From assembly GCF_020711235.1 (NCBI RefSeq), contig NZ_JAJFAV010000017.1, positions 62,001 through 126,000 of the forward strand: a DNA stretch of 64,000 nucleotides, in the 5' to 3' direction. Source of the stretch: Hymenobacter sp. 15J16-1T3B. Lineage in GTDB: Bacteria; Bacteroidota; Bacteroidia; Cytophagales; Hymenobacteraceae. Below are positions 53,663 to 63,050 of this stretch, in pieces. Positions within the stretch are counted from its first letter, which is position 1. Every line of letters starts with the position of its first letter. A model generated the notes under the pieces. The model was not told the origin of the DNA, made no database searches, and was given only the letters and a program-made list of their open reading frames with translations. A program made the position numbers and the translations under genes.

Positions 53663-54685
53663 AGCCGGCTGCGGCGCCCGGGCCACCGTAGCCAGGTGCC
53701 AGAGCGTGGCCACGGCCGTGAGCAGCCAGGCCGCGGCGGCCAGCCAGAAAAAGTACCGCGGCACCGCTTGCAAGGCGGGCAGGGGCAGCGCCTCGGCCAG
53801 CCGGCCGGTGGCCGCCGTGTACATGCCCAGGGGAAAAACCATGGACCAGTAGGCCGGGCTGAAGGCAAACGCCGGCTTGGTGCGCAGGTGGTTCCAGAGG
53901 CGCAACCCGGCCACCAGCGGCAACCACCAGGTGCTCAGCGCCCAGAAGAGCACGGCGTAGGCTTTCACGAAGGGCACCAGCTGGGGCAGCGCGGGCGCCA
54001 GCTTCTCGGCCAGGGTAGCACCGGCCAGCACCGTAATGGCGCTGGCACCCACGCTAATCCAGTAGGCCGCGCCCACGTCTTCGCCCTCCAGCTTCTGGAA
54101 GGTGAGCCGGTACACCAGCAGGGTTATCAGCACCAGGTAAAAGGCGCTGCCGAGCAAATGCAAGCTCAGCGCCCCAAACAATGCCACCTCCGCGGGCCCG
54201 GATAGGTGCTCGGCCAGCCCGGCGCCCAGCACCGCCAAGGCCTCGGTAGACACGGCCAGCAGCAGCCAGCTGCCGTTGAGTCCCTGGGCCAGCGGCGGCT
54301 TGACCGGGCTCAGGCTCACGCCCAGCACGAAGCCGTAGAGCAGCCCCAGCCAGGCCACGACGGCCAGCAGCCAGAGCGCCGCGGCCAGCGTTTGGTTGTG
54401 GCGCAGCAGCAGAAACTGGTTGCCCAGCAGCGCCGCGGCGGCCACTACGGTCAGAAAGTTGGCGCCCGTGGCGTGGTCGGTCAGCTCGCGGCGAAAGTCG
54501 GGAAAGAAAAGCAGCAGCCGGGCCAGCAACAAGGCCAGCAGCAGCGGAAAGGCCACCACGTTCAGGTAAAACAAGCCCTCGGCCAGCCCATCGAGGTGCA
54601 GCTGGTGCGCGGCCAGGGAAATGATACCCGTGGACATAACCAGGGCGAAATACGCGGGCGGGAAGTGTTGAATGGCCGACTTCAT
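53645..54685 (-). CDS. TDT-family transporter (SLAC1/TehA-like)
   Basis: About 346 residues with ten predicted membrane helices. The start FPPAYFALVMSTGIISLAAHQL carries the family motif (PxxFxxVMxTG). The C-terminal half contains AFSPAYWSMVFPLGMYTAATGRLAEAL, as in TehA/SLAC1. Such proteins conduct anions or export dicarboxylates, sulfite or tellurite; the substrate cannot be told. ATG 54685 is used. Convergent with the helical protein, so transport of nitrate or a related anion is conceivable but not supported further. Confidence 0.85.
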   Translation of the reverse strand: MKSAIQHFPPAYFALVMSTGIISLAAHQLHLDGLAEGLFYLNVVAFPLLLALLLARLLLFFPDFRRELTDHATGANFLTVVAAAALLGNQFLLLRHNQTLAAALWLLAVVAWLGLLYGFVLGVSLSPVKPPLAQGLNGSWLLLAVSTEALAVLGAGLAEHLSGPAEVALFGALSLHLLGSAFYLVLITLLVYRLTFQKLEGEDVGAAYWISVGASAITVLAGATLAEKLAPALPQLVPFVKAYAVLFWALSTWWLPLVAGLRLWNHLRTKPAFAFSPAYWSMVFPLGMYTAATGRLAEALPLPALQAVPRYFFWLAAAAWLLTAVATLWHLATVARAPQPASVGHH

Positions 54686-54779
54686 AACAACGGAGCAAGG
54701 GTGAAGTGCGGCCACCCTTATACGGCCCGGCTGGCTCCGAGGCCTAACCCGGCCTCAGCCTTTTGCGGCGCGAGCAGGC

Positions 54780-54807
54780 GCCGAGCTGGTGAGCTTGCCA
54801 GCTCGGC
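54780..54807 (-). terminator. Hairpin at the end of the GIN-domain gene
   Basis: GCCGAGCTGG (54780-54789) pairs with CCAGCTCGGC (54798-54807) and touches the stop codon. No T-run is seen, so a terminator role is uncertain. Confidence 0.45.
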
Positions 54808-55496
54808 TACCCCACGTGCCGGATGTCGCCGGCGCCGTACTGGCGCACGTCGGCGAGGCGGGCGGGGCCGCGGTAGTGAATGTAGCCGGCCCCCAGGTGG
54901 GTGAGGCTGATGGTTTGCTCGGCGTAGAGGTCGAGGTTGCCGGCCGAGGCGTTGCGCAGGCGCAGGTGCTGGGCGCGCAGGTCGCGGCAGTCGAGGTTGC
55001 CCTCGGCGGCGGTCTGAATCTGCACCTCGTCGGCGGCGCCGGCCAGGGTCACGTCGCCCTGGCAGGCCAGGTTCACCGTGAGCTTGGGCACCTCGACGCG
55101 CAACGTGGTGGTGCCGCTCGACAGCACCTTCAGCGCCAGCGGCACCGCGCCGACGAGGGTATTGCGGGTGCGCACTTCCCCGCCGCGGGCCGAGCAGTTG
55201 AGCTGGTCGAGCTGGCGCAGGTACACCGTCACGCGCAGGTCGGTGAAGACCGGGGCGCGCAGCTTGTTTTCGCTGGTGACGTAGAGCGTGCGGCCGGAGT
55301 TGGTCACCTGCAGGTGCTCCAGCAGGTTGTCGTCGCATTCCACCACCACTTTTTCTTCCGGGCCCTGCACCAGCTCCACGAGGCCGAAGGCGCTCAGGTG
55401 CAGGCGGGTAAACGAGGAAACCGGGTATTCGCGGCGGACGAGCACGCCGCTGCCTTGCACTTGCATCATCTGACGAAGCTGTTTGAAGGAAACCAT
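54807..55496 (-). CDS. GIN-domain (DUF2807) putative adhesin-like protein
   Basis: 229 residues forming a right-handed beta-helix pattern typical of the head GIN domain. Characteristic stretches are FTRLHLSAFGLVELVQGPEEKVVVECDDNLLEHLQV at the start, then VYLRQLDQLNCSARGGEVRTRNT, LRVEVPKLTVNLACQGDVTLAGAADEVQIQTAAEGNLDCRDLRAQHLRLRNASAGNLDLYAEQ. No signal peptide is present, unlike most secreted family members, so it may be cytoplasmic or truncated at the N-terminus. Function unknown. ATG 55496. The HMA-like gene follows after 25 bases upstream. Confidence 0.82.
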   Translation of the reverse strand: MVSFKQLRQMMQVQGSGVLVRREYPVSSFTRLHLSAFGLVELVQGPEEKVVVECDDNLLEHLQVTNSGRTLYVTSENKLRAPVFTDLRVTVYLRQLDQLNCSARGGEVRTRNTLVGAVPLALKVLSSGTTTLRVEVPKLTVNLACQGDVTLAGAADEVQIQTAAEGNLDCRDLRAQHLRLRNASAGNLDLYAEQTISLTHLGAGYIHYRGPARLADVRQYGAGDIRHVG

Positions 55497-55521
55497 ACAG
55501 AAGCGAGTCGGAAGCGAAGGG

Positions 55522-55755
55522 TCAATCGGGCAACGGTTCGCATAGATAACCGCTTTCCCGCAACGTGGCCACTACCCGGGCCACGTCGAGCCGCCGGCCG
55601 GGCGTGTGCACGCGCAGCACCCGGTCGCAGTCTTCCAGATCAAAGCTGACGCGGGCGCCCGGCGGCAGGCCTTGCAGCAACCGGTCGCGCAGCGCGGCCG
55701 CCGCTGCGGGACAGGTAAGCGAGGTGCGAAATATTTCCAGGTCCGGCATCAGCAT
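55522..55755 (-). CDS. Small HMA-like ferredoxin-fold protein
   Basis: 77 residues (or 75 from ATG 55749). The predicted fold is beta-alpha-beta-beta-alpha-beta: LEIFRTSLTC, AAAALRDRLLQGLPP, ARVSFDLEDCDRVLRVHTP, LDVARVVATLRESGYLCEPLP. This is the pattern of heavy-metal-associated domains. The usual CxxC is missing; only a single Cys lies in the loop (SLTCPAAA). It may therefore not bind metal. Co-transcription with the downstream GIN-domain gene is likely from the 25-base gap. Confidence 0.7.
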   Translation of the reverse strand: MLMPDLEIFRTSLTCPAAAAALRDRLLQGLPPGARVSFDLEDCDRVLRVHTPGRRLDVARVVATLRESGYLCEPLPD

Positions 55756-55879
55756 AGCGCTTCGGCGCGGCCCATTGCCCAGGCCCGCCCCGACGATGCA
55801 AAGGTGGCGCGCCGCCGGGGCCGCCGCGTTACAGCAGGCGGAGCGGGAGTTACAAAATCCGGAATTTTTGGCCTAAAGG

Positions 55880-56836
55880 CTAGCGGACTTTGCGCCCGGC
55901 ACGCACCTGCTCGTAGGCCACGCGCTGCAGCTGCGCGGCTTCGGCGGGGCTGATGCCGAGGTCGGCGGCGGCCTTCTCCTGCGGGCCCAGACGGCGCGGG
56001 TCCTTGCCGGTCAGCTCGGCGAAGAGCACGCAGGCGTTGAGGTAGGCCCCCCAGCGGCTGGGGTGGTAGTTGTCTTCGCCCCAGAGGTTGACTTTGCCGG
56101 CTTCGGGCGCGTAGGGGTTGCGCAGGGCCACGCCCTGCTGCACGGCCCGCAGCCAGGCGTCGCCGGCGGGCGCCACGGCCTTGATGCGGCGGTTTTGCCG
56201 GGCCAGGTCGTAGTAGCCGCGGTGCAGATCCAGGGCCAGCGAATCGAGGGGCAGGCCGAAGTACGGCGCCTGGGCGCGGTACACCAGGTCGGCGCGGGCC
56301 CAGGTTTGGTAGAGGTACACCCGGGCTTTGGGGTTGCGGGCGTGCACCAGTTGCTCCAGCCGGGTGGCGTAGTCCTGAAACAGCGCGGGTTGCCCGCCGC
56401 GGCGCGCCGGCAGCGGGCGGGTGCTGTGCTCCTGCAGCACCACCGCGTCCCAACCCGCGGGCCGGTCGATAACGCTGCGGGCGCTGTCGTAGTGAAACTG
56501 CAAGGACTGCGCGTTGATGGCGTCTAGGTGCACCTCGTAGTGCAGGCCGGCCTCGGCGGTAAGCTGCTGAAAGATGCCTGCCACCCCGCCCCAGGGCTCG
56601 TGCGTGCGCTGCTGCCGGCGCGGGCCGCCGACGGACAGGTGGTGGTTTTCGTCGGTGATGCTGGCCGCGTTGTAGTGGAGTACGGGCCGGTACCCGCCGT
56701 GGATAAAGCTGTTGCCCACAAACAACACGACCACCGGTTTGGGCGCCGCCGCGGGCGCAGCGGCCCGGCCCGGCCAAGAAATCAGCAGTCCGCACACGGC
56801 ACTCAAACGCGCCCAGCGGCCAACACAACAATGCAT
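55880..56836 (-). CDS. SGNH/GDSL-type hydrolase, secreted
   Basis: About 318 residues from ATG 56836, which gives a signal-like N-terminus (WARLSAVCGLLISWPGRAAA). Block I appears as FVGNSFIHGG with the nucleophile Ser. A mid region has WDAVVLQEHSTRPL, and the catalytic Asp/His pair is probably in WGEDNYHPSRWGAYLNACVLFAELTG. This is the layout of SGNH hydrolases, esterases that often act on carbohydrate acetyl groups. Substrate unknown. It lies between the HMA-like gene and a divergent AraC regulator, which might control it. Confidence 0.75.
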   Translation of the reverse strand: MHCCVGRWARLSAVCGLLISWPGRAAAPAAAPKPVVVLFVGNSFIHGGYRPVLHYNAASITDENHHLSVGGPRRQQRTHEPWGGVAGIFQQLTAEAGLHYEVHLDAINAQSLQFHYDSARSVIDRPAGWDAVVLQEHSTRPLPARRGGQPALFQDYATRLEQLVHARNPKARVYLYQTWARADLVYRAQAPYFGLPLDSLALDLHRGYYDLARQNRRIKAVAPAGDAWLRAVQQGVALRNPYAPEAGKVNLWGEDNYHPSRWGAYLNACVLFAELTGKDPRRLGPQEKAAADLGISPAEAAQLQRVAYEQVRAGRKVR

Positions 56837-57047
56837 ACGCAAGCAGGTAATTCGGCCGCAAGTAAGCCAATACCGGCCGATACCCGACCACGAACCGCTA
56901 GAAACGGCTTCCACGACGGCCGGCAGAATTCCCGCAACTGCTAGTCTGGCTCCGGCTGGTATAACGCGCGCAGCGCCCCGCCGGCGCAGTTTTGCAGCGT
57001 CCGTGCTCCGGCTCCCGGGCTCGACTTCCGCGCCTGCCGCCGGCGTC

Positions 57048-57055
57048 TATCTTTA
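57048..57055 (+). promoter_or_regulatory. -7 box of the AraC gene at 57061
   Basis: TATCTTTA ends five bases before the ATG. Confidence 0.45.
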
Positions 57056-57060
57056 CCGCC

Positions 57061-58032
57061 ATGCCCCTCGAAGTCCGCGACAACCGCGACAACCTGATCC
57101 ACCGCAACGCGCACGTGGCGCAGGACTTCGACGTGCCCGAGCTGGTGGAGGAAGCCGGTGAGCGGGAATTCCCCGGCGGCCGCGGCACGCTGCGCCACTG
57201 GTACTTCGACGGCATCCGGCTGGGCCACGCACGCTGGCAGTTCGAGCGGCCCTGCACCCAGCACTGGCGCTCCGAGCTGGACGTGGTGCACCTGCAGTTC
57301 AACCTGCGCGGGCGCCTCACCATCGAGCACCGGCAACTGGGGCGGGTGCTCACCTTGGGCTCCTACCAGCACAACCTGATGTACTCGCCCGGCTTCGAGG
57401 GCACGCACCGCTACGACGAGCTAGCGGCCGAAACATTTATGGTGCAGTTTACCCGGCCGGTGTTTCTGCGCCTGGCCGCGCAGGCTGACGAGAACTTACA
57501 ACGTTTCGGTGAGCAGATGCTGGAGGGCCGGCCGCTGCTGCTCGGCGCGCGCAGCCTCGCGCTGAGCCTGCCCCTGCACCACGCCATCCGCGAGGTGCTG
57601 CAGTGCCGGCTGCCGGGCCCGCTCAAGAAGCATTTTCTGCACGCCAAAGCCCTGGAAATTCTGGTGCTGCAGGCCGACGCCTTTGCCCGTCAGCAGCCCC
57701 CGCGCCACGTGCGCACGGAGTACGACCAGGAGCGCCTGCTTTTCGCCCGCGACTACCTCATCCAGCACCTGCACCTGCCGCCCAGCCTGCCCGAATTGGC
57801 GCGTATTGCCGGCCTCAACGAGTTCAAGCTCAAGAACGGCTTCAAGGAACTGTTCGGGCAGCCCGTCTTCGCCTACCTGGCCGACTACCGCCTGCGCGAA
57901 GCCCAAACCCAGCTGCTTGCCGGCGGCAAAACCGCCAGCGAGCTGGCCTTCGAGCTGGGTTACTCCTCGTTGCAGCACTTCAGCGCGGCCTTCAAGAAGA
58001 AGTTTGGCGTGAGCCCGCGCGAGCTACGCTAA
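57061..58032 (+). CDS. AraC-family transcriptional regulator
   Basis: 323 residues. The N-terminal sensor region is cupin-like (HWYFDGIRLGHARWQFERP, then VVHLQFNLRGRLTIEHRQLGRVLTLGSYQHNLMYSPGFEG). The C-terminal domain (ARDYLIQHLHLPPSLPELARIAGLNEFKLKNGFKELFGQPVFAYLADYRLREAQTQLL, then ASELAFELGYSSLQHFSAAFKKKFGVSPRELR) carries the two helix-turn-helix units. Targets are unknown; the divergent SGNH hydrolase gene is a neighbour. ATG 57061 is directly preceded by a TATCTTTA box, so the transcript may be nearly leaderless. Confidence 0.88.
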   Translation: MPLEVRDNRDNLIHRNAHVAQDFDVPELVEEAGEREFPGGRGTLRHWYFDGIRLGHARWQFERPCTQHWRSELDVVHLQFNLRGRLTIEHRQLGRVLTLGSYQHNLMYSPGFEGTHRYDELAAETFMVQFTRPVFLRLAAQADENLQRFGEQMLEGRPLLLGARSLALSLPLHHAIREVLQCRLPGPLKKHFLHAKALEILVLQADAFARQQPPRHVRTEYDQERLLFARDYLIQHLHLPPSLPELARIAGLNEFKLKNGFKELFGQPVFAYLADYRLREAQTQLLAGGKTASELAFELGYSSLQHFSAAFKKKFGVSPRELR

Positions 58033-58077
58033 GACTGGGCAGCCGGCGGAGGTCACTCCATACCACCAGAACGTGCT

Positions 58078-58259
58078 GTCGAGCGAAGTCGAGACATCTC
58101 GCGGGCTTCGTTGGGTAGTTGGAAGAACGTCAGGCTGAGCAACGTTGAACCTTGCCTACCGCGCCGCTGCTCTACCTTATCCTTTTTCGGCGAGGGGCCC
58201 GAGGTGAGGCGCACGACTGGAGCCATGTCCGCACGCGAGATGTCTCGACTTCGCTCGAC
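58078..58259. repeat. Intergenic REP-like inverted repeat
   Basis: Arms 58078-58103 and 58234-58259 are perfect 26-bp complements; partial similarity extends further. The core GTCGAGCGAAGTCGAG is a variant of the paaA-paaB repeat. It occupies the 368-base gap between the AraC gene and the TolC terminator, where no gene is supported. Confidence 0.75.
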
Positions 58260-58342
58260 ATGACGCCCTGGAGATGCTCACCGATGCGGTAGATATGCTT
58301 CGACTGCAGTCAGTACCACACTCCGGACAGCCGCCCAAACGC

Positions 58343-58378
58343 ACAGCGCCTCCGACGCACGAGCATCGGAGGCGCTGT
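58343..58378 (-). terminator. Terminator after the efflux operon
   Basis: ACAGCGCCTCCGA (58343-58355) pairs with TCGGAGGCGCTGT (58366-58378), a perfect 13-bp stem just downstream of the TolC stop. Confidence 0.75.
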
Positions 58379-58400
58379 ATTGTAAGAGCAGGTGGACGAT

Positions 58401-59837
58401 TTACTGCCAGCCGCCGCCCAGGGCCCGGTACACGTTCACCGAGGCGTTGAGCTGCTGCATCTTGGTTTCGATCAGGTCGAACTTCGATTCCAGGGCGTCG
58501 CGCTGGGTGAAGAGCACTTCGGTGTAGTCGGCGCGGGCCGAGTTGAAGAGGCTGTTGGAGATGTTGATGGACTGGTTCAACGCCTGCACTTCGCGGGCCT
58601 TGGCCTCGTAGCTGTTCTGCAGGTTGCTGATGTTGGCCATCTGGTTTGCCACCTCGATGTAGGCGTTCAGAATGGTCCGCTCGTAGTCGTACACGGCCTG
58701 GGTCTGCCGGGCGTTGGCCGAATAGTACAGGGCCTTGATGCCGTTCTTGTTGATCAGCGGGGCGGCCAGGTTGCCGGCCAGCGTCAGCAGCATCGACTCC
58801 GGGGCGTTGAGCAGCAGATCGGGGCGGAAGGCCTGGAAGCCGGCCGCCGCGTCGATGCTCAGGCGCGGGTAGAAGTTGGCGCGGGCCACCGTCACGTCGA
58901 GCTTGGCGGCGGCCAGGTTCTGCTCGGCCTGCCGGATGTCGGGGCGGTTTTGCAGCAACTGGGCGGGCACGCCCGTTTGCACGGCTTTCGGCAGCAGGTC
59001 GTTGAAGGCCTGGGCGTTGCGTTGCACCGGTTGCGGGTAGCGGCCCACCAGGAAATTGATCCGGTTTTCCGTCTCCACGATGCGCTGCTGAATCTGAAAC
59101 TGCCGCGCGGTGGTGTTTTGCACCTGCGCCTCGAAGCGCTGCACTGCTAGCTCCGTCACCCGGGCTGCTTCTTTCTGCAGGCGCACGGCGTTCAGGGCGT
59201 TGCGCTGAATGGCAATGTTCTGCTGCAGAATGGCCAGCTGGTTGTCGAGGGCCAGCAGCTCGTAGTACGAGGTGGCAATTTCGGCCACCAGGTTCGTGAC
59301 GGTGAAGTTCCGGCCTTCAATCGAGGCCAGGTAGCGGTTGTTGGCCGCCTGCTTGGCGTTGCGCAGCTTGTGCCAAATGTCGACTTCCCAGCTGGCGAAG
59401 GCGCCCACCTGGAAGTTGGTCAGCGGGTCGGGCGTGCGCCGCTCCCGGATGTCGACCGTCTCCTCCGTGGCGCCCTGCAGGGTGTAGCGGCCCACGCGGT
59501 CGGCGGCGGCCTGCGCCCCGATGCCCACGGTGGGCAGGTACTCGCCTTTGCGGGCGCGCACCTCCTGCCGGGCAATTTCAATTTCCTGCTGGGTGATATT
59601 CAGCTCCTGGTTGCGCACCAGGGCCGTGTCGATCAGGGCCACCAGGTTGGGGTCGGTGAAAAACTCCCGCCACCGCAGCTTGCCCGAGTTGCTGGTCGAG
59701 TCCGCGGGGGTGCCGGCGTAGCTGCCGGCAATGGTGCGGTTTTCGGTTTTCTGCACCAGGGTGGGCGTCTTGCACGCTCCCACCGCCAAGGCGAGGGCAG
59801 CGGCGCTCAGGCCCTGGTAGATGCGTTTTTTAAGCAT
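58401..59837 (-). CDS. Outer-membrane efflux protein, TolC/OprM family lipoprotein
   Basis: About 478 residues. ATG 59837 gives a lipoprotein signal with lipobox LAVGAC (Cys22). The protein has two helical repeats of the outer membrane efflux type (LVALIDTALVRNQELNITQQEIEIARQEVRARKGEYLPTVGIGA, then QLLQNRPDIRQAEQNLAAAKLDVTVARANFYPRLSIDAAAG). The second repeat shows the RPD motif typical of OprM-like tunnels. It forms the outer-membrane channel of the tripartite pump. Its start overlaps the end of the RND gene by eight bases, so translation is coupled. Confidence 0.93.
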   Translation of the reverse strand: MLKKRIYQGLSAAALALAVGACKTPTLVQKTENRTIAGSYAGTPADSTSNSGKLRWREFFTDPNLVALIDTALVRNQELNITQQEIEIARQEVRARKGEYLPTVGIGAQAAADRVGRYTLQGATEETVDIRERRTPDPLTNFQVGAFASWEVDIWHKLRNAKQAANNRYLASIEGRNFTVTNLVAEIATSYYELLALDNQLAILQQNIAIQRNALNAVRLQKEAARVTELAVQRFEAQVQNTTARQFQIQQRIVETENRINFLVGRYPQPVQRNAQAFNDLLPKAVQTGVPAQLLQNRPDIRQAEQNLAAAKLDVTVARANFYPRLSIDAAAGFQAFRPDLLLNAPESMLLTLAGNLAAPLINKNGIKALYYSANARQTQAVYDYERTILNAYIEVANQMANISNLQNSYEAKAREVQALNQSINISNSLFNSARADYTEVLFTQRDALESKFDLIETKMQQLNASVNVYRALGGGWQ

Positions 59838-62800
59838 GGGACTCAACTCCTTCGTCAACTAAAACATGGGGCTCAAACTCGGACAGCGGGTGTTCGTTTT
59901 CGTCCTGAATCAGCTTGCGCCCGTCGGCCAATGTGCCGAAGATGTAGTACAGACCCGGCACGATGATGACGCCGAAAATGGTACCGAACAGCATGCCGCC
60001 CAGGGCCGAGGTGCCGATGGTGCGGTTGCCGATGGCGCCGGCGCCGTGGGCAATGACCAGCGGAATCAGACCGGCAATGAAGGCGAAGGAAGTCATCAGA
60101 ATCGGACGGAAACGCACCTTGGCGCCTTCAATAGCCGCTTCGCGGATGGTCATGCCTTCCTCGCGCTTCTGCACCGCGAATTCCACGATGAGCACCGCGT
60201 TCTTGCCCAGCAAACCCACCAGCATCACCAGGCCCACCTGGGCGTAGATGTTGTTGGCCAGGCCCATGCCCTTGATGAGCAGGAAGGAGCCGAAGATGCC
60301 CGCCGGCAGGGAGAAGATGACGGCCAGCGGCAGCAGGAAGCTTTCGTACTGGGCAGCCAGCACGAGGTACACGAAGCCGAGCACAATCAGGAAGATGTAG
60401 ATGGCCTCGTTGCCGCGGCTCACCTCGTCTTTCGACAAGCCGCCCCAGTCGATGTCGTAGCCGCGGGGCAGGGTTTTGGCCGCCACTTCCTGCACCGCCT
60501 TGATGGCCTCACCCGAGCTGAAGCCGGGGGCCGCGTCGCCGCGGATGGAGGCCGTGGGGTACATGTTGTAGCGGTTGATTTCGTTGGCGCCCTGGCCCTT
60601 CACAATCTTCATGAAGGCCGAAAACGGCACCATCTCGCCTTTGTCGTTTTTCACCCACATGTCCAGGATGTCCTTGGGCAGGCGGCGGTACTCGGGCGAA
60701 GCCTGCACGAACACCTTGAAGAAGCGCTGGTATTTGATGAAGCCCAGCTCGTAGGTCGAGCCCACCATGATGCTGAGCGTGTTCATGGCGTTGCCGATGC
60801 TCACACCTTTCTGCATGGCCAGCTGGTTGTCGATCTGCAGCTCGTACTGCGGGTAGTTGGCCGAGAAAAAGGTAAACAGCCCGGCCAGCTCCTTGCGCTT
60901 CTTCAGCTCGTTCATGAACTCGTTGTTCACCTTTTCCAGCGCCTTGTAGTCGCCGGTAGCGGTTTTGTCGAGCAGCTGCAGCTGGAAACCACCCGCCGCG
61001 CCGTAGCCCGGTACCGCTGGCGGCTCGAAGAATTCGATGGTCGCGCCGGGAATTTCCTTGGCCTTTTCTTCCAAGGACATCACAATGTCGTGGATGCTCT
61101 GGGTGCGCTCGTGCCAGGGCTTGAGGTCGATGAGCAGGGTGCCGGCGTTGGAGCCGCGGCCCTCAGTCAGCACTTCGTAGCCGGCCAGCGAGGAAATGCT
61201 TTCCACGCCGGGCACGTCCTTGGCCAGCTTGGAGAGCTGCTGCGAGAGGGCGTTGGTGCGCTCCAGCGTCGAGCCGGGCGGCGTCTGGATGATGGCGTAG
61301 AGCATGCCCTGGTCCTCGGCCGGGATGAAGCCCGACGGCAGCGTGGACGAGATGCCGAAGATGCCGAAGCCGAAAGCCGCCAAGATCAGGAAGGTGAGCA
61401 CGCGGCGGTCGACTACCTTCTCCAGGAAGTTCACGTAGCGGCCGGTCAGGCGCTCGAAGCCGCGGTTAAACCAGTCGATGAAGCGGTTGATGGGCGTCTT
61501 CTTGCGAGGCTGGCCGTGGTTGTTCTTCAGAATCATCGCGCACAGCACCGGCGTCAAGGTCAGGGCCACGATGCCCGAAATGACGATGGACGAGGCCATG
61601 GTGATGGAGAACTGCCGGTAGAAAATGCCCACCGGGCCACTCATAAAGGCCACCGGCACGAACACGGCCGTCATCAGCACGGTGATGGCAATGATGGCGC
61701 CGCTGATTTCGCCGATTACCTCGCGCACTGCCCCGTAGGGCGAGAGGTGCTTTTCCTCCATCTTGGCGTGCACCGCCTCCACCACCACGATGGCGTCGTC
61801 GACCACGATGCCGATGGCCAGCACCAGGGCGAAGAGCGTAATCATGTTGATGGTCATGCCAAACGCCTGCATGGCAATGAAGGCACCTACCAGCGACACC
61901 GGCACGGCAATAATGGGAATCAGCGTGCTGCGCCAGTCGCCCAGGAAGAGGAATACCACCAGGGCCACCAGAATAAAGGCGTCGCGCAGAGTGTGAATCA
62001 CGTTTTCCGTGGAGGCGTCGAGGAAGCTCGACACGTCGTAGCTGATTTTGTAGTCCATGCCGGGGGGCATGGTCTTCTTCAGCTCCTCCAACTTGCTCTT
62101 CACGCGCTTAATCACGTCCGAGGCGTTGGAGCCGTAGGTTTGCTTGAGCACGATAGCCGCCGAGGGGTAGCCGTCGAGGTTGGAGTAGATGTCGTAGAAC
62201 TCCGAGCCCAGCTCCACGTTGGCCACGTCTTTGAGGCGCAGCGTTTCGCCGTTGGCGTTGGCCTTGATGATAACGTTCTTGTACTCCTCCACGTCGTTGA
62301 AGCGGCCCTTGTAGGTGAGCACGTACTCCAGCGCCGAGGCCTCCTTGCCGTCGGAGCGGCCGATACGGCCCGGCGAGCCGATAACGCTCTGGTCGTTGAG
62401 GGCCTCCATCACGTCGTCGACGGAGAGGTTGTAGGCCCGCATGCGGTCGGGCTTCAGCCACACGCGCATGGCGTACTGCCGGCTACCCAGGATGCTGGCG
62501 CGGCCGATGCCGTCGATGCGCTGGATTTCGGGCAGCATGTTCACCCCGGCAAAGTTGAAGAGGTACCGCATGTCGGTATTCTTGTCTTTGCTGTAGAGGT
62601 TCACGTACATGAGCATGTTCGGCACCACGCGGTTTACCACCACGCCCTCGCGCTGCACCAGCACCGGCAGGCGGTTCAGGATCTGCGCGATACGCGTGTT
62701 CACGTTCACCACCGCCTGCTCCGGGTCGGTGCCCAGGTTGAACACGATCTGGATGTTGGCCTCGCCGGCCGACACGGCGTCGGAGGTCATGTACTTCATG

Positions 62801-63021
62801 CCGGGCACGCCGTTGATGGCCTGCTCCAGCGGGATGAGCACCGACTCGGTCAGCACCTTGGCGCTGGCGCCCGGGTAGGCCGTGCTCACCATCACCATGG
62901 GCGGCGAAATCTCCGGAAACTGAGAGTTCGGGAGGGTATTGATAGCCAGAATACCCATGAACATGATAACCACCGAAATAACGATGGCAAACACGGGCCG
63001 GCGAAGGAATCTACTGAACAT
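59830..63021 (-). CDS. RND efflux pump, inner-membrane permease (HAE1/AcrB-like)
   Basis: 1063 residues. The protein has 12 membrane helices and two large periplasmic loops. The start FLRRPVFAIVISVVIMFMGILAINTLPNSQFPEI is typical of hydrophobe/amphiphile efflux RND. Helix 4 carries the proton-relay Asp pair (LALVLAIGIVVDDAIVVVE), and ALVVFLFLGDWRSTLIPIIAVPVSLVGAFIAM and the GNRTIG-type C-terminal part also match. It exports drugs, bile salts or similar compounds using the proton gradient. It is the middle gene of an operon with the adaptor upstream and the TolC-like protein downstream. Specificity is not predictable. Confidence 0.95.
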   Translation of the reverse strand: MFSRFLRRPVFAIVISVVIMFMGILAINTLPNSQFPEISPPMVMVSTAYPGASAKVLTESVLIPLEQAINGVPGMKYMTSDAVSAGEANIQIVFNLGTDPEQAVVNVNTRIAQILNRLPVLVQREGVVVNRVVPNMLMYVNLYSKDKNTDMRYLFNFAGVNMLPEIQRIDGIGRASILGSRQYAMRVWLKPDRMRAYNLSVDDVMEALNDQSVIGSPGRIGRSDGKEASALEYVLTYKGRFNDVEEYKNVIIKANANGETLRLKDVANVELGSEFYDIYSNLDGYPSAAIVLKQTYGSNASDVIKRVKSKLEELKKTMPPGMDYKISYDVSSFLDASTENVIHTLRDAFILVALVVFLFLGDWRSTLIPIIAVPVSLVGAFIAMQAFGMTINMITLFALVLAIGIVVDDAIVVVEAVHAKMEEKHLSPYGAVREVIGEISGAIIAITVLMTAVFVPVAFMSGPVGIFYRQFSITMASSIVISGIVALTLTPVLCAMILKNNHGQPRKKTPINRFIDWFNRGFERLTGRYVNFLEKVVDRRVLTFLILAAFGFGIFGISSTLPSGFIPAEDQGMLYAIIQTPPGSTLERTNALSQQLSKLAKDVPGVESISSLAGYEVLTEGRGSNAGTLLIDLKPWHERTQSIHDIVMSLEEKAKEIPGATIEFFEPPAVPGYGAAGGFQLQLLDKTATGDYKALEKVNNEFMNELKKRKELAGLFTFFSANYPQYELQIDNQLAMQKGVSIGNAMNTLSIMVGSTYELGFIKYQRFFKVFVQASPEYRRLPKDILDMWVKNDKGEMVPFSAFMKIVKGQGANEINRYNMYPTASIRGDAAPGFSSGEAIKAVQEVAAKTLPRGYDIDWGGLSKDEVSRGNEAIYIFLIVLGFVYLVLAAQYESFLLPLAVIFSLPAGIFGSFLLIKGMGLANNIYAQVGLVMLVGLLGKNAVLIVEFAVQKREEGMTIREAAIEGAKVRFRPILMTSFAFIAGLIPLVIAHGAGAIGNRTIGTSALGGMLFGTIFGVIIVPGLYYIFGTLADGRKLIQDENEHPLSEFEPHVLVDEGVESHA

Positions 63022-63050
63022 GTTTACGCGCTTATGGAAGGCAATGAACA

